Source: Bacteroidales bacterium (lineage in GTDB: Bacteria; Bacteroidota; Bacteroidia; Bacteroidales; UBA932). From it: a DNA stretch of 64,000 bases. Shown here in pieces: positions 41,248 through 50,773 of the stretch. Position 1 is the first letter of the stretch. The number at the start of each line of letters is the position of its first letter. The notes beneath the pieces were generated by a model. It was given only the letters and a program-made list of their open reading frames with translations. It did not search any database and was not told the origin of the DNA. The position numbers and the translations under genes were made by a program. Location: the NCBI GenBank assembly GCA_017553545.1, contig JAFZKT010000016.1, forward strand, positions 22,525 through 86,524, written 5' to 3'.

Positions 41248-41700
41248 ATGAAGAAATTCCTTGTTGTTATGGCCGCCGTTCTGGGAATGGCAGTCGTTGC
41301 CAGCGCTCAGCCTCGCGCCATTGGTATCCGTGCCGGTTACGGTGCAGAACTTTCCTATCAGCACACCCTTGGCGGTGAGAATTTCGCCGAATTGGATCTG
41401 GGTTGGAGCGCAGGCGCCATCCAGGGTGGTCTGGCCTATGACTTTATCATCGCCCCCCTGGGACCCGTCAACATCTACGCCGGTCCCCAGGCTTTCGTAG
41501 GTCTGGCCAACACCACCGATGCAGACGGTAACGCAAAGCAGGGTCTCTGGCTGGGTGCCGGTGCCCAACTGGGTGTCGAATACCTCTTCGACAGCATTCC
41601 GCTCCAGCTTTCCCTGGACTGGAAGCCGTCCCTGCTCATCATCCCCAACCTGGGCTTTGGCTGGAACAGCATCGCCCTGGGCATCCGCTACCTCTTTTAA
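41248..41700 (+). CDS. Small outer-membrane beta-barrel protein
   Basis: 150 residues. Signal peptide KKFLVVMAAVLGMAVVASAQ, then alternating hydrophobic strands with Gly and aromatic residues (YGAELSYQHTLGG, LWLGAGAQLGVEYLF), and a terminal Phe. This is consistent with a small porin-like or OmpA-membrane-type barrel of about eight strands. The ATG at 41248 is supported by the signal peptide. A terminator follows at 41721. Function unknown. Confidence 0.78.
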   Translation: MKKFLVVMAAVLGMAVVASAQPRAIGIRAGYGAELSYQHTLGGENFAELDLGWSAGAIQGGLAYDFIIAPLGPVNIYAGPQAFVGLANTTDADGNAKQGLWLGAGAQLGVEYLFDSIPLQLSLDWKPSLLIIPNLGFGWNSIALGIRYLF

Positions 41701-41720
41701 TCGGTAGAAACAGGAAACAA

Positions 41721-41752
41721 AAAAGAGTTCCCACACCGGGAACTCTTTTTTT
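41721..41752. terminator. Bidirectional terminator
   Basis: AAAAGAGTTCCC (41721-41732) pairs with GGGAACTCTTTT (41738-41749) around a 5-base loop. It ends the outer-membrane protein transcript and, from the other side, the long operon ending with the nucleoside kinase. Confidence 0.88.
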
Positions 41753-41769
41753 GTGCATAAATAAGAATA

Positions 41770-43424
41770 CTATCCGCCGATGAACTCCCGGATCATGGAG
41801 GTGGCCGGAATCTCGCGGTCGCTCACGGGCGTGAAGTAATGGATGAACTTCAGCAGGCGATGGGCTTCGGAGTATTCCGGACAGTTCTGCGGCACGCTGC
41901 GCAGGATGGGCTCCGCGTGGTTCTTCAGCACGGCGAACTCAATCAGGTAGGCGCTGTTGAACATCACGTCGGCCGTCTCCTGATAAGGATAGATCCACTT
42001 TTGCTCCGCCGCCAGCACATTCTGCCAGTTGGAGATGGACTCACGGGCGGAGAAAGCACCTTTATTATAATCGCGCACGATGCGGCGCAGCAGGCGGTTG
42101 TCGCTGGTGGGAATCATGTTATGGTCGTCCAGCAGGGTTCCGGTGAGCGTGTTGATGAAGATGCGGAACTTGGCGCTGTCCGGGATATCGGCCGTAAGTA
42201 CCGGATTCAAGGCATGGATACCTTCTATTAATAGGACACTGCCTTCCTGCAGGCGCAGTTTCTTGCCGTTGTATTCCCTTAGGCCGGTCACGAAGTTGTA
42301 TTCCGGTACGGAAACCTCCTCCCCTGCGATGAGTTTCATGATGTCCTGCTCCATCAGGGCATGGTCCACGGTGTCGAAGTTGTCGAAGTCGTAGCTGCCG
42401 TCCGGGAACTTGGGCGTATCCACGCGGTTCACGAAATAGTCGTCCGTAGAAACGGAGATGGGTTTCAGGCCGCAGGCTTTCAGCTGGATGGACAAGCGCT
42501 TGCAGAACGTGGTTTTACCGGACGAGGAAGGACCGGTAATGAGGACCACCTTCAGGGGATTCTCGCTGCGATAACGGCGGTCAATCTCTTCTGCAATCTG
42601 GACGATTTTCTTCTCCTGCAGGGCTTCTGCAATCTGGATGAGCTCACTGGCACGGCCGTTCAGGAAGGCTTCGTTAACGTCTCCTACGGTGCTCAGGCCC
42701 ATGATGATGTTCCAGCGGAGAGCCTCCTTGAACATTTCGAAGGTCTTGGGCTGGTCCACGAAATCGGCCAGATGGGAAGGGTCCTCACGCGAAGGGACCT
42801 GCAGCAGGAAGCCGTCGTGGAAGGGAGTGATGCCCCACACCTTCAGATAGCCGGTGGAAGGTACCAGTTTCCGTAATAGTAGTCCACGGTGTCGCCCAGC
42901 GTATAGTAATCCGTATACGCCTCGCCGCTGGTTTCCAGCAGTTTCACCTTGTCGTCGAAGCCCGCCTTCCGGAATTCCCGCAGGGCGCGGTCCGTCTGCA
43001 CGTCATAGCGGTGGAAGGGCATATCCTTCTCCACCAGCTCCCGCATGTGGGCCGACAAAGCCTGCAAGTCTTCGCTCGTCAGCTCGCTTTCATCGGCCTT
43101 TCTGAGGTGGCAGAAATAGCCGTGCGAGATGGGATGCTCGATGTAGAGACGGCTGCCCGGGAAAAGGTCGGCCGACGCCTTGTACAGCAGGAAGTACAGC
43201 GAACGGCAGTACACGCGCATGCCGCTGGGTTCCCGCACGTCGATGAACTCGATGTCCTTGTTCTGGTAAACCTTGAACTTAAGGCCCTGCGAGACATTGT
43301 TTACCTTGGCCGATACAATGGGGTAGGGCTTGTGGCAGTCGAACGCCTCCAGCATCTGCAGCAGGGAAGTGCCCTCCGGGAAGCGCTGGCTCTCGCCGGT
43401 GTTTTTACAGTAAACCTGTACCAT
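41770..43424 (-). pseudogene. Nucleoside (uridine) kinase with TGS-type N-terminus, frameshifted
   Basis: In relatives this is one protein of about 550 residues. Here it is split: frame 1 (42843-43424) has the TGS and ThrRS-like second domain. Frame 2 (41770-42840) has the kinase with Walker A ITGPSSSGKTTFCKRL. At the junction, frame 1 ends ...DYYYGNWYLPPAI. Reading one base earlier gives LVPSTGYLKVWGITPFHDGF, clearly the natural continuation. One A is missing from the AAA at 42868-42870 (coding strand); AAAA would give ...GKLVPSTGY. Either a recent mutation or a homopolymer sequencing error. Confidence 0.8.
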
Positions 43425-43425
43425 A

Positions 43426-43659
43426 TTACAGCTTGATTTCCTGTTTCTCCAGATAGGCCACTACGTCGGCCACGGTTTCGAATTTCGCCAGGGCCTGGTC
43501 CGGAATCACAATCCCGTACTGGTCCTCGATGCGCATCAGAAGTTGCAGAATGTCCAGGGAATCGGCCCCCAGGTCCTTCTTGATGAGGGACTGCGGCGTG
43601 ATCTTGGACGGGTCCAGGCGAAGCTGCCTGGCAAGGATGGCTTGTACTTTTTCAAACAT
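43426..43659 (-). CDS. acpP: Acyl carrier protein of fatty-acid synthesis
   Basis: 77 residues. Phosphopantetheine serine Ser34 in LGADSLDILQLLMRIE; acidic helix II and C-terminal helix are typical. It follows plsX by 2 bases and is preceded by the fakA/fakB/GNAT genes, a lipid context, so this, not the two carriers at 27.5 and 33.2 kb, is the fatty-acid ACP. Confidence 0.93.
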   Translation of the reverse strand: MFEKVQAILARQLRLDPSKITPQSLIKKDLGADSLDILQLLMRIEDQYGIVIPDQALAKFETVADVVAYLEKQEIKL

Positions 43660-43661
43660 AA

Positions 43662-44681
43662 TTATTCCTCGTAATGTTCATACTTTGCAATTTCCGCCTC
43701 AATCTTTCCGGACAGCTTGGACACCTCCATCTTGTAGGCCTGCTCTATGCACTTTTCCACAGCCACGGCCTTGGAGGAGCCATGCCCCTTGACGACGGTC
43801 TTGGAAAGACCCAGGAGCACGCTGCCGCCGTAATTCTGATAGTTCATGAAGGCCTTCAGGTCCTTGAACATCTTCTTCATGAAGAGGGCGCCCAGTTTAT
43901 AGAGCCAGCGGCTGTAAATCTCCGTCTTCAACTTCTTCAGCAGTTCCAGGGCCGTCCCTTCCGTGGTTTTCACCAGAACGTTGCCGCTGAAGCCATCGGC
44001 CACCACCACATCGTAGCTGCCGCTCAGAAGGTCCCGGCTCTCCATATTCCCAACGAAGTTCACCGACGGCGTCTCCCGCAGCAGTTTATAGGCCTCCTGA
44101 CGCACTTCGTCGCCTTTTTCCGCCTCTTTCCCCACATTGAGGAGCGCAACTTTCGGCTTGGAAACGCCATAAACGTTCTCCAGATAGAGGGAAGACATGA
44201 TGGCAAACTGGCGCAGGTGGGCCGATGTAACCTCTACGTTGGCCCCGCTGTCGCAGATGCCCACAATCCCGCCGTTCATGGTGGGGAGCAGGGGACAGAA
44301 GGCCGGACGGATGATGCCGGGAATGCGGCCGATGCGAACCAGCGCACCCGTCACCAACGCTCCCGTAGAGCCGGTGGAAACGAGGGCGGCAATGTCGTCG
44401 CGGTCCCGCAGCATCATGATGCCCTTCATCATGGATGAATCCCGCTTCAGGCGAATGACATCGGTGGGTTTTTCGTCGCAGCCGATCACCTGAGGGGCAT
44501 GCACAATCTCCAGACGGGCGGCATCGTAGTCCTTTCCGGCAAGCTGCTGCTTCAAAATGCCTTCATCGCCCGTCAGGATGATGTACAGCTCCGGATTGGA
44601 AGCCAAAGCGGCCAGGGCGCCCTGCACGGGTGCCTCGGGGCAGTGATCTCCGCCGAAACAGTCTACGATAATCTTGATCAT
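43662..44681 (-). CDS. plsX: Phosphate acyltransferase PlsX
   Basis: 339 residues. Converts acyl-ACP and phosphate to acyl-phosphate for PlsY in phospholipid synthesis. Signature IIVDCFGGDHCPEAPVQGAL at the N-terminus (Cys replaces the usual Ala-Met of DAMGGD), ALVSTGSTGALVTGAL, ADGFSGNVLVKTTEG, and GSSKAVAVEKCIEQA near the end. The start overlaps the GNAT gene by 4 bases; acpP follows. Confidence 0.93.
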   Translation of the reverse strand: MIKIIVDCFGGDHCPEAPVQGALAALASNPELYIILTGDEGILKQQLAGKDYDAARLEIVHAPQVIGCDEKPTDVIRLKRDSSMMKGIMMLRDRDDIAALVSTGSTGALVTGALVRIGRIPGIIRPAFCPLLPTMNGGIVGICDSGANVEVTSAHLRQFAIMSSLYLENVYGVSKPKVALLNVGKEAEKGDEVRQEAYKLLRETPSVNFVGNMESRDLLSGSYDVVVADGFSGNVLVKTTEGTALELLKKLKTEIYSRWLYKLGALFMKKMFKDLKAFMNYQNYGGSVLLGLSKTVVKGHGSSKAVAVEKCIEQAYKMEVSKLSGKIEAEIAKYEHYEE

Positions 44682-45805
44682 AGGGGTTTTACGTAAGTAC
44701 GATAACGCTTGGGGACGTCACGACGGAACCGTTTCCACTGGTTCTGGATGGCATAATTCTCTTCCAGGTTCATGCAGGTGTCGGCGTAACGCAGCGACGG
44801 ATTGTCGTGCAGCATCTTCATGATGGCCAGCGACAGTGCGGCCGAAATGCCCCGGTTCAGGTATTCGGGATCCACGCCGATGAGGCACAGGTCCAGACCG
44901 TCCGGCTTCCGCAGACAGCGCAGGAAGCGGATGGCCAGGCCGGGCGTAATGTGCCCGCGGGTGCCCCGGAACGCCCGCGTGAGCGAGGGGATAGCCAGGC
45001 CGAAGCAGACGGGACGGTTATCTTCGTCCAGGATAATGGCGGAATACTTGGGGCTGATCACCATGCCAAAGTTATCCAAAACGAGCTGCCGCATCCCTTC
45101 CGTAAAGGGGACCGTTCCATACAGGCCCTGGTAGGATTTGTCTATCAGGTCGAAGATGCCATCGGCATACTTTTTCAGGAAATCGGCCCCGTTCTTTGAC
45201 TCTCCGAAATGCAGCTTATAGCGCTTGAAGATGAAATTCACGAGCTCCTCCATTTCCTGAAGCGTCTCCTCCGATTCCGGTCCATACAGGAAAGAACCCG
45301 TGTAATCCACTTCCTTCTTATAGCCCAAACCCTCGATAAGTGCCTGATAGTAAGGCTGGTTATAGGTTGTCTCGAAGTTGCCGGAGACGTCGAAGCCTTC
45401 AATCAGAAGGCCTTCCTTTTCAAGGTCGGAATAGCCGATGGGGCCATGGATCGTATCCATTCCCTTGCTGCGTGCCCAATCTTCCACCGCCTTCATCAGC
45501 GCAGCGGCGACCTCAGGGTCGTCGGTGGACTCATAGCGGGTGAAACGCGCCCGTTTTTCGCCGTTCTTTGCGTTGGCGTCCCGCTGGATGATTCCCTGGA
45601 CACGGCCCACGAGAACGCCGTCTTTATAGGCATTGAAGAAGACGGAATCACAACTGGTGTTATAGACGTAATCCTTCCGGAATATTTTCTTTTCGTCCAT
45701 GTACATCGGGGGCACATAGTAGGGGTTTCCCTTGTACAGATCCAGGGGAAAATTCAGGAAGGCGCGCTGGAGGGCCTTGGTATTGGCTTCTTTTATTTCA
45801 ATCAT
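44678..45805 (-). CDS. GNAT-fold acyltransferase-like protein
   Basis: 375 residues. N-terminal region (DLYKGNPYYVPPMYMDEKKI; FFNAYKDGVLVGRVQGIIQR) and C-terminal CoA-binding-like segment (LIGVDPEYLNRGISAALSLA) fit a GNAT fold, with a large central domain. Function unknown; orthologues are uncharacterised. Start ATG 45805 lies 1 base beyond the fakB-like stop, and the end overlaps plsX by 4 bases, so it is coupled to lipid genes. An N- or O-acyltransferase acting on lipid-related substrates is inference. Confidence 0.78.
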   Translation of the reverse strand: MIEIKEANTKALQRAFLNFPLDLYKGNPYYVPPMYMDEKKIFRKDYVYNTSCDSVFFNAYKDGVLVGRVQGIIQRDANAKNGEKRARFTRYESTDDPEVAAALMKAVEDWARSKGMDTIHGPIGYSDLEKEGLLIEGFDVSGNFETTYNQPYYQALIEGLGYKKEVDYTGSFLYGPESEETLQEMEELVNFIFKRYKLHFGESKNGADFLKKYADGIFDLIDKSYQGLYGTVPFTEGMRQLVLDNFGMVISPKYSAIILDEDNRPVCFGLAIPSLTRAFRGTRGHITPGLAIRFLRCLRKPDGLDLCLIGVDPEYLNRGISAALSLAIMKMLHDNPSLRYADTCMNLEENYAIQNQWKRFRRDVPKRYRTYVKPL

Positions 45806-45806
45806 G

Positions 45807-46673
45807 TTATCTGTGGATTGCATGGAAGCAGACGCCCACGCCGTTGGGGCCGCAGTGGCTGCCGGCGGTGGGATTCACGTCCACGTAAACGATATTCTGC
45901 TTGCCGAATTTCTCTTCGATGAGCCGGCCTATTTCCTTCGCGATCTCCGGAGCGTCGGTGTGGCCGATGCAGATGCGGTGCTTCTCTATCTCACTTCCCA
46001 GTTCAGCCACCTTGTCCACCAGGGCCTGCATGGCGTTCAGGCGGCCTTTGGCGGTGCCAACGGACACCATCTTGCCCTCCTGACTCATGTGGATGAGGGG
46101 ACGGACGCCGATGAGCGTTCCCATCGCGGCCTTCAGCCCGCTCACGCGGCCGCTGCGACGGAAGAACTTGAGGTCATCGGCAAAGAAGTACATGGCGAAA
46201 TGGTCCACTTCTTCCTTTGCCCAGGCCAGGATTTCATCCAGAGACTTGCCGGCCTTCACCAGATCGCCCACTTCGCGCACGATGGCGTAACTGATGGTTG
46301 TGATGCCCTTGGTGTCGATTTCCTCAAAACGGGTTTTCGGATACTTGGCTTTCAGATCCGCCACGGCCTGGTCCATCGCGTCGAAGGTGTTGGTCATCGC
46401 GCGGGAGAAGTGCACGTACAGAATGTCGTTCCCCGCTTTGAAGTCTTCTTCGAAATAGCCGACGTACTGCTCCTTGGAGATGGCGCTGGTGGTGGGGAGA
46501 ACCCCGCCGCGAAGCAGGTCATAGAAGGCATGGGCGTCGAAGTTCTCAAAATCCACGTACGGGTATGTGGTCTTGGCGTCGATGCTGTAGGGCATCGAAA
46601 TTAACTTGTAGCCGTATTCGGCGCAAAGGGCCGGATTGAAATCGGTGTCGGAGTCTGTATAAATCTTTAACAT
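45807..46673 (-). CDS. fakB: DegV-family fatty-acid-binding protein (FakB-like)
   Basis: 288 residues. DegV proteins bind a fatty acid and present it to a FakA kinase. Motifs: IYTDSDTDFNPALCAEYGYK at the start, TSAISKEQYVGYFEEDF (Thr-Ser around residue 60), HFSRAMTNTFDAMDQAV, and RSGRVSGLKAAMGTLIGVRP. It overlaps the fakA-like gene by 7 bases. The pair next to plsX and acpP strongly supports acyl-phosphate formation from free fatty acids. Confidence 0.86.
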   Translation of the reverse strand: MLKIYTDSDTDFNPALCAEYGYKLISMPYSIDAKTTYPYVDFENFDAHAFYDLLRGGVLPTTSAISKEQYVGYFEEDFKAGNDILYVHFSRAMTNTFDAMDQAVADLKAKYPKTRFEEIDTKGITTISYAIVREVGDLVKAGKSLDEILAWAKEEVDHFAMYFFADDLKFFRRSGRVSGLKAAMGTLIGVRPLIHMSQEGKMVSVGTAKGRLNAMQALVDKVAELGSEIEKHRICIGHTDAPEIAKEIGRLIEEKFGKQNIVYVDVNPTAGSHCGPNGVGVCFHAIHR

Positions 46674-48292
46674 AGCACTAATATATAATCGTATACGGGC
46701 TGTCCGCCGGGAATGAGGATCACTTCCGTCATGGGACAGGCCTTTTCCAGTTTCGCTTTCAGATCTTCGGCCTCATCCGCGGGCGCATCTTCGCCGGGGA
46801 AGAGGACCAGGACATCGGCATTTCCAGCCTCCAGTTTATCCGCCAGGGACAGTGCGGCGTCTTCGCGATTGTCGGCCGCCGCCAGGATGTCTTTCCCGCT
46901 GAAGCCGATATACTGGCCGGTCCTGGCCTCCGCAGTGTCACGGATGGCGCGGGAAATGCTGCCGGTGGTTACCGATGCGGCGGCATCCTTCAGCACTTCA
47001 GTCATTTCCTCCAGCGGAAGTTCGGCATCAAGGTTGGCCAGTGAATAATAGCCTTCTCCCAGTGTTTTGGTGGGGATGACCACAATCCTGGAATCCTTAT
47101 AGAGGTCCGCAGCCTGGTTGGCCGTCAGAATGATGTTGCCGTTATTGGGGAACACCAGGATTGTGTCGGCATTCACCGTATTGAAGGCCTCCAGAAAGCG
47201 TTCCACGGAAGGATTCATGGTCTGTCCGCCCTCTATAACCTCGTCCACGCCCATTTCCCTGAAGGCCTCCGTCAGGCCTTTTCCGGCAGCTACGGAGACC
47301 AGGCCGAGGGGCTTGCGCGAACGTTTGAAACGCTCGTCCATATGGTTTCCATGATGCTGCAGGGTCATATTCTCCACCTTGATGGTGAGGAATTCGCCCC
47401 ACTCGCGGCACTTGGTGAGCACTGCACCCGGGTCTTTCGTGTGCACGTGCACCTTGATGATGCTGCCGTCACGGAAGAACACCAGTGAATCGCCCTGCGT
47501 CTCCAGCCAGGATTTGATGACGCTTTCGTCGAAGGAGTCCAGGTCCAACTTGCAGCGCTGGAGCCGCAGCAGGAATTCCGTGCAATAGCCGAATTCCAGG
47601 ACGCTGTCTTCGGTGAAGGCGCTGAGATCAGGAGATGGCCGATCGGGGCCGGCCATGACAGGCGCTTCGTCATGCCCGGCTTGACCGGGCATCTCTCCGA
47701 CAACGTATCTCCCTGTCAATGCATCGCGCATGCCCTCCATGATGCACAGGAGGCCGGCGCCGCCGCTGTCCACCACGCCTGCTTTTTTCAGCACGTCCAA
47801 AAGATCCGGCGTATGCTCCAGGCTTACCTGCATCCCGGCGATCATCTTTTCAAAGTAATCTTCCAGGCTTTCGGCGCCTTCCGCAGCGGCCACGCCTTCC
47901 CGCAGGACGGTGAGGATGGTTCCTTCTACCGGCTGCGAAACTGCGTGGTAGGCTTCCTGCACCGCCGCCTGCATCGCCTTGGCAAAAACGTCCGCATCGG
48001 CCTCTTTCAGGCCCTGAAGGCCTTTGGAGAGTCCGGCGAAGATGCGGGAGAGGATGACGCCGGAATTGCCCCGCGCGCCCATCAGCATGCCCTTGGAGAC
48101 TGCATCGGCCGTTTCGGAAAGCGACGTGACGTTCACTTTGGTCCCGGCTTCGATGGTCATATACATGTTGTCGCCGGTATCCCCGTCCGGAATAGGGAAG
48201 ACGTTGAGGTCGTTGATGGTCTGCCGCTGTGCCGCCAGGGAAGCAGCGCCGCCGCGAATCAGGTTAAGGTATAGGTCTGCGTTCAGATTCAT
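46667..48292 (-). CDS. fakA: DAK2-domain protein, fatty acid kinase FakA-like
   Basis: 541 residues. DAK2-type kinase domain with the ATP/Mg motif FPIPDGDTGDNMYMTIEAG (Asp36, Asp38, Asp41), GARGNSGVILSRI and GVVDSGGAGLLCIMEGM (about 170-186). The central and DegV-like C-terminal domains follow, as in FakA/YloV. Residues about 198-220 (MPGQAGHDEAPVMAGPDRP) are a translated palindromic repeat at the domain boundary. FakA phosphorylates fatty acids bound to FakB. The gene lies directly after the MMPL gene (4-base overlap). Confidence 0.85.
   Translation of the reverse strand: MNLNADLYLNLIRGGAASLAAQRQTINDLNVFPIPDGDTGDNMYMTIEAGTKVNVTSLSETADAVSKGMLMGARGNSGVILSRIFAGLSKGLQGLKEADADVFAKAMQAAVQEAYHAVSQPVEGTILTVLREGVAAAEGAESLEDYFEKMIAGMQVSLEHTPDLLDVLKKAGVVDSGGAGLLCIMEGMRDALTGRYVVGEMPGQAGHDEAPVMAGPDRPSPDLSAFTEDSVLEFGYCTEFLLRLQRCKLDLDSFDESVIKSWLETQGDSLVFFRDGSIIKVHVHTKDPGAVLTKCREWGEFLTIKVENMTLQHHGNHMDERFKRSRKPLGLVSVAAGKGLTEAFREMGVDEVIEGGQTMNPSVERFLEAFNTVNADTILVFPNNGNIILTANQAADLYKDSRIVVIPTKTLGEGYYSLANLDAELPLEEMTEVLKDAAASVTTGSISRAIRDTAEARTGQYIGFSGKDILAAADNREDAALSLADKLEAGNADVLVLFPGEDAPADEAEDLKAKLEKACPMTEVILIPGGQPVYDYILVLC
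47635..47692 (+). repeat. Palindromic repeats inside the fakA-like gene
   Basis: Two neighbouring palindromes: ATGGCC...GGCCAT (47635-47656) and ATGCCCGG-CTTGA-CCGGGCAT (47672-47692). The second has the same arms as the repeat in citC-citG 19 kb away. It is in frame. Confidence 0.7.
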
Positions 48293-50772
48293 TCCACTTT
48301 AAAAGACTTGCGGAAATAGGGGACTTTCATCAGCTGTCGGAACAGCAGCGGCTGCAGCGAATAGGTGATGAGGATGGTGGTGGCCATGCCGATGAGGGTG
48401 ATCAGGCCGATGGAACGGATGGCCGGATGGACGGCGAAAACCAATGAGAAGGTTACGATGCCCAGCACCAGCGCACTGTAGACAATGGCCACTTTATGGT
48501 AGGACAAAATGGTCTTGTCCCCACGCCTGGCATCGGCCAGAAGTCCCTCCATGACAAATATGCTATAGTCTACACCGATACCGTAGACAAAGGTGGAAAT
48601 GACAATGTTGATGAGGTTGAATTCCAGGCCGAAGAGCGCCATGAGGCCCTGCATCACATACCAGCTGACGAACATGGGGAAGAAAGCCAGCAGGGAAATC
48701 CAGAGATTCCGGAAACAGAGCAGCAGGACGATGAACACGAACACACTGGAAATCCAGAGCGTGGTGGAGAAGTCGTCGTGCACCACCTGCACCAGGTCCC
48801 GGCAATAGAAGAACGGCTCCAGCACGATTACGTGCGGAAGGGTACCCAGCATACTCCAGACGGTTTCCTGGTCTTTCTTTTCATAGGAAACGTCGGTGAA
48901 CACCATATAGCGCCCATTCTTTTCTTTCTCCACGTAATTGGACATGAGTCCGGGCGGCACAACTTCAATACCGTCCTCCGGTTCGAATAGATTGCCGGGC
49001 TCATAATGGGTTGTCAGAAGCGTCAGGAAGGGGTCGAAGAGCGACTCCGGAAGATTATGTTCCCGGGCCGATGCACGAAGGTCCTTCCTAAGGGTCCTGA
49101 CCCGATCCCCGTTCCAGAACGAATTCCACAGACGGATGCGTTCCTCCTGGTCTGCGGTGGACTGCAGCAGGTAACGGGTAATGGGACTGTATGCCTTTAC
49201 CAGACCGACCTCCTGGAGGGAATCCAGGATAGGGAAGAGCTGTTTGCAGTTCTCTATCGCGCCGTCCAGCGATTCATTGTCCCAGGCGCCGAAGTTCATA
49301 TGGGCGTAACCGGCGGCATTGGTCCTGTTGTAGAGATCCTGGCTTGCCGTCAGACGCTCGTCGTCGTAGTCCAGGTGCATCAGGTTGCTGTCGAATTTCA
49401 CGCGGGGGCTGAAAACTATGCCTACAACGATTATCACCAGCAGAATGCCAATAAACCACTTGTTGCGGTCCCAGGGAAGGCTGTTCACTCTTTCCACCAG
49501 CGGGAACCCGTGCGTCCGTTTGAACTTGATGTGCCAGGGCTTCAGGAAATGAGGCAGGAACACCAGCACGAAGAATGTGTTGCCCAACAGTGCGAACGTT
49601 GCGAAAAGCCCGAAGTCCCGGAGCAAGTCGCTTTCCGTGAAAAGAAGGCCCAGGAAAGCGCCCACGGTGGTGATACAGCCCAGAAGGACCGGCGTGCTTT
49701 CGTCGCGCAGCATTTTTTCCGCATCTCCCACATAGTAAAAATGGATGAGCACATGCAGGCAGTAGCTGATGGCGACACCCAGCACAATGGCTCCCATTCC
49801 CAGCGCCATCAGGGACATGTAACCCTTGATCAGGTACATACAGGCCATCGAGAAGAAAGCGCCGTATACAACCGGAATGATTTGCTGGATGATGAAGTTA
49901 AAGTTGTGGAAGCTCAGGAGCATGATGGCGAGGATAATCAGCAGCGACAGGCCGACGGTCCACACCAGATCCCGTTTGATGGTTCCCGCATTGGAAACGC
50001 TGCCCATCGGATTACCGTGGACATAGACGCTCAGCTCCGGATGGGCCTCCTCATATTCCTTCCGTGTTTTTTCGATGAGTCTTACGAGACGGGTGGACTT
50101 TCCGGAATTAGTGGCGTCGAAAGAAGTGGCGACATATGCGATGGCGACACTCTTGTCCGGGCAGAAGAAATGGCCGTTCTCCATATTGACGCTGCCCATG
50201 GACAGACTCAGGTCATTGAAAAGAATGCTCCTCAGATTCAGCGGGTCCATGGAGACCAGCTGGGAGTCATCACCGGTTTCGTCTTCCTCAATCAGCCGGA
50301 AGTTTTCCACCATCTGCGCAGCAATGGAATCCGGCGAGCATTTCGCCTCAATGGCCGGATACCAGGCAGGGTCGATGAAAGAGGGGATGTGGCGCAGTCC
50401 GTAGTCCAGCAAGTTCGCGCCGGTTTCCGCTTTCACGGAGGAGAGGATGCCTGAAATGTAGTGCGTACTGGTATCCCTTGCCTCCAGAATTGAGCAGAAC
50501 TCCTCTACGGCATCACCCAGCACGGCCGGTGCCACCGGATTCAGCGTATCCCGCGAAGTAACCTGGATGAAGATTTTGTCCACGAGTTCCACGTCGCTGA
50601 AATCCACTTCCTCGGAGTTTGCGCTCCGCGGCAGCAGTTTCATGATATCCTCCTCGAAACGCAGGTGAATGCCCACCCAGGCGAAGAACAGCGTACTGGC
50701 AATCAGCAGTATCCACATCAGCGCCTTGTGCCGCTGAAAGAAATGATAGAGCGGAAGAAAGATACGGTGCAT
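48289..50772 (-). CDS. MMPL/RND-superfamily transporter
   Basis: 827 residues with the classic two-half RND layout: a first membrane segment (LMWILLIASTLFFAWVGIHL), a large periplasmic loop, five helices (LSLLIILAIMLLSFHNFNFI...), then the same again (FIGILLVIIVVGIVF..., later VFVYGIGVDYSIFVME). Such MMPL proteins export lipids, hopanoids or other hydrophobic molecules. The position before fakA, fakB and plsX suggests a lipid-related substrate (inference). The start ATG 50772 follows adk by 1 base. Confidence 0.88.
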   Translation of the reverse strand: MHRIFLPLYHFFQRHKALMWILLIASTLFFAWVGIHLRFEEDIMKLLPRSANSEEVDFSDVELVDKIFIQVTSRDTLNPVAPAVLGDAVEEFCSILEARDTSTHYISGILSSVKAETGANLLDYGLRHIPSFIDPAWYPAIEAKCSPDSIAAQMVENFRLIEEDETGDDSQLVSMDPLNLRSILFNDLSLSMGSVNMENGHFFCPDKSVAIAYVATSFDATNSGKSTRLVRLIEKTRKEYEEAHPELSVYVHGNPMGSVSNAGTIKRDLVWTVGLSLLIILAIMLLSFHNFNFIIQQIIPVVYGAFFSMACMYLIKGYMSLMALGMGAIVLGVAISYCLHVLIHFYYVGDAEKMLRDESTPVLLGCITTVGAFLGLLFTESDLLRDFGLFATFALLGNTFFVLVFLPHFLKPWHIKFKRTHGFPLVERVNSLPWDRNKWFIGILLVIIVVGIVFSPRVKFDSNLMHLDYDDERLTASQDLYNRTNAAGYAHMNFGAWDNESLDGAIENCKQLFPILDSLQEVGLVKAYSPITRYLLQSTADQEERIRLWNSFWNGDRVRTLRKDLRASAREHNLPESLFDPFLTLLTTHYEPGNLFEPEDGIEVVPPGLMSNYVEKEKNGRYMVFTDVSYEKKDQETVWSMLGTLPHVIVLEPFFYCRDLVQVVHDDFSTTLWISSVFVFIVLLLCFRNLWISLLAFFPMFVSWYVMQGLMALFGLEFNLINIVISTFVYGIGVDYSIFVMEGLLADARRGDKTILSYHKVAIVYSALVLGIVTFSLVFAVHPAIRSIGLITLIGMATTILITYSLQPLLFRQLMKVPYFRKSFKVE

Positions 50773-50773
50773 A

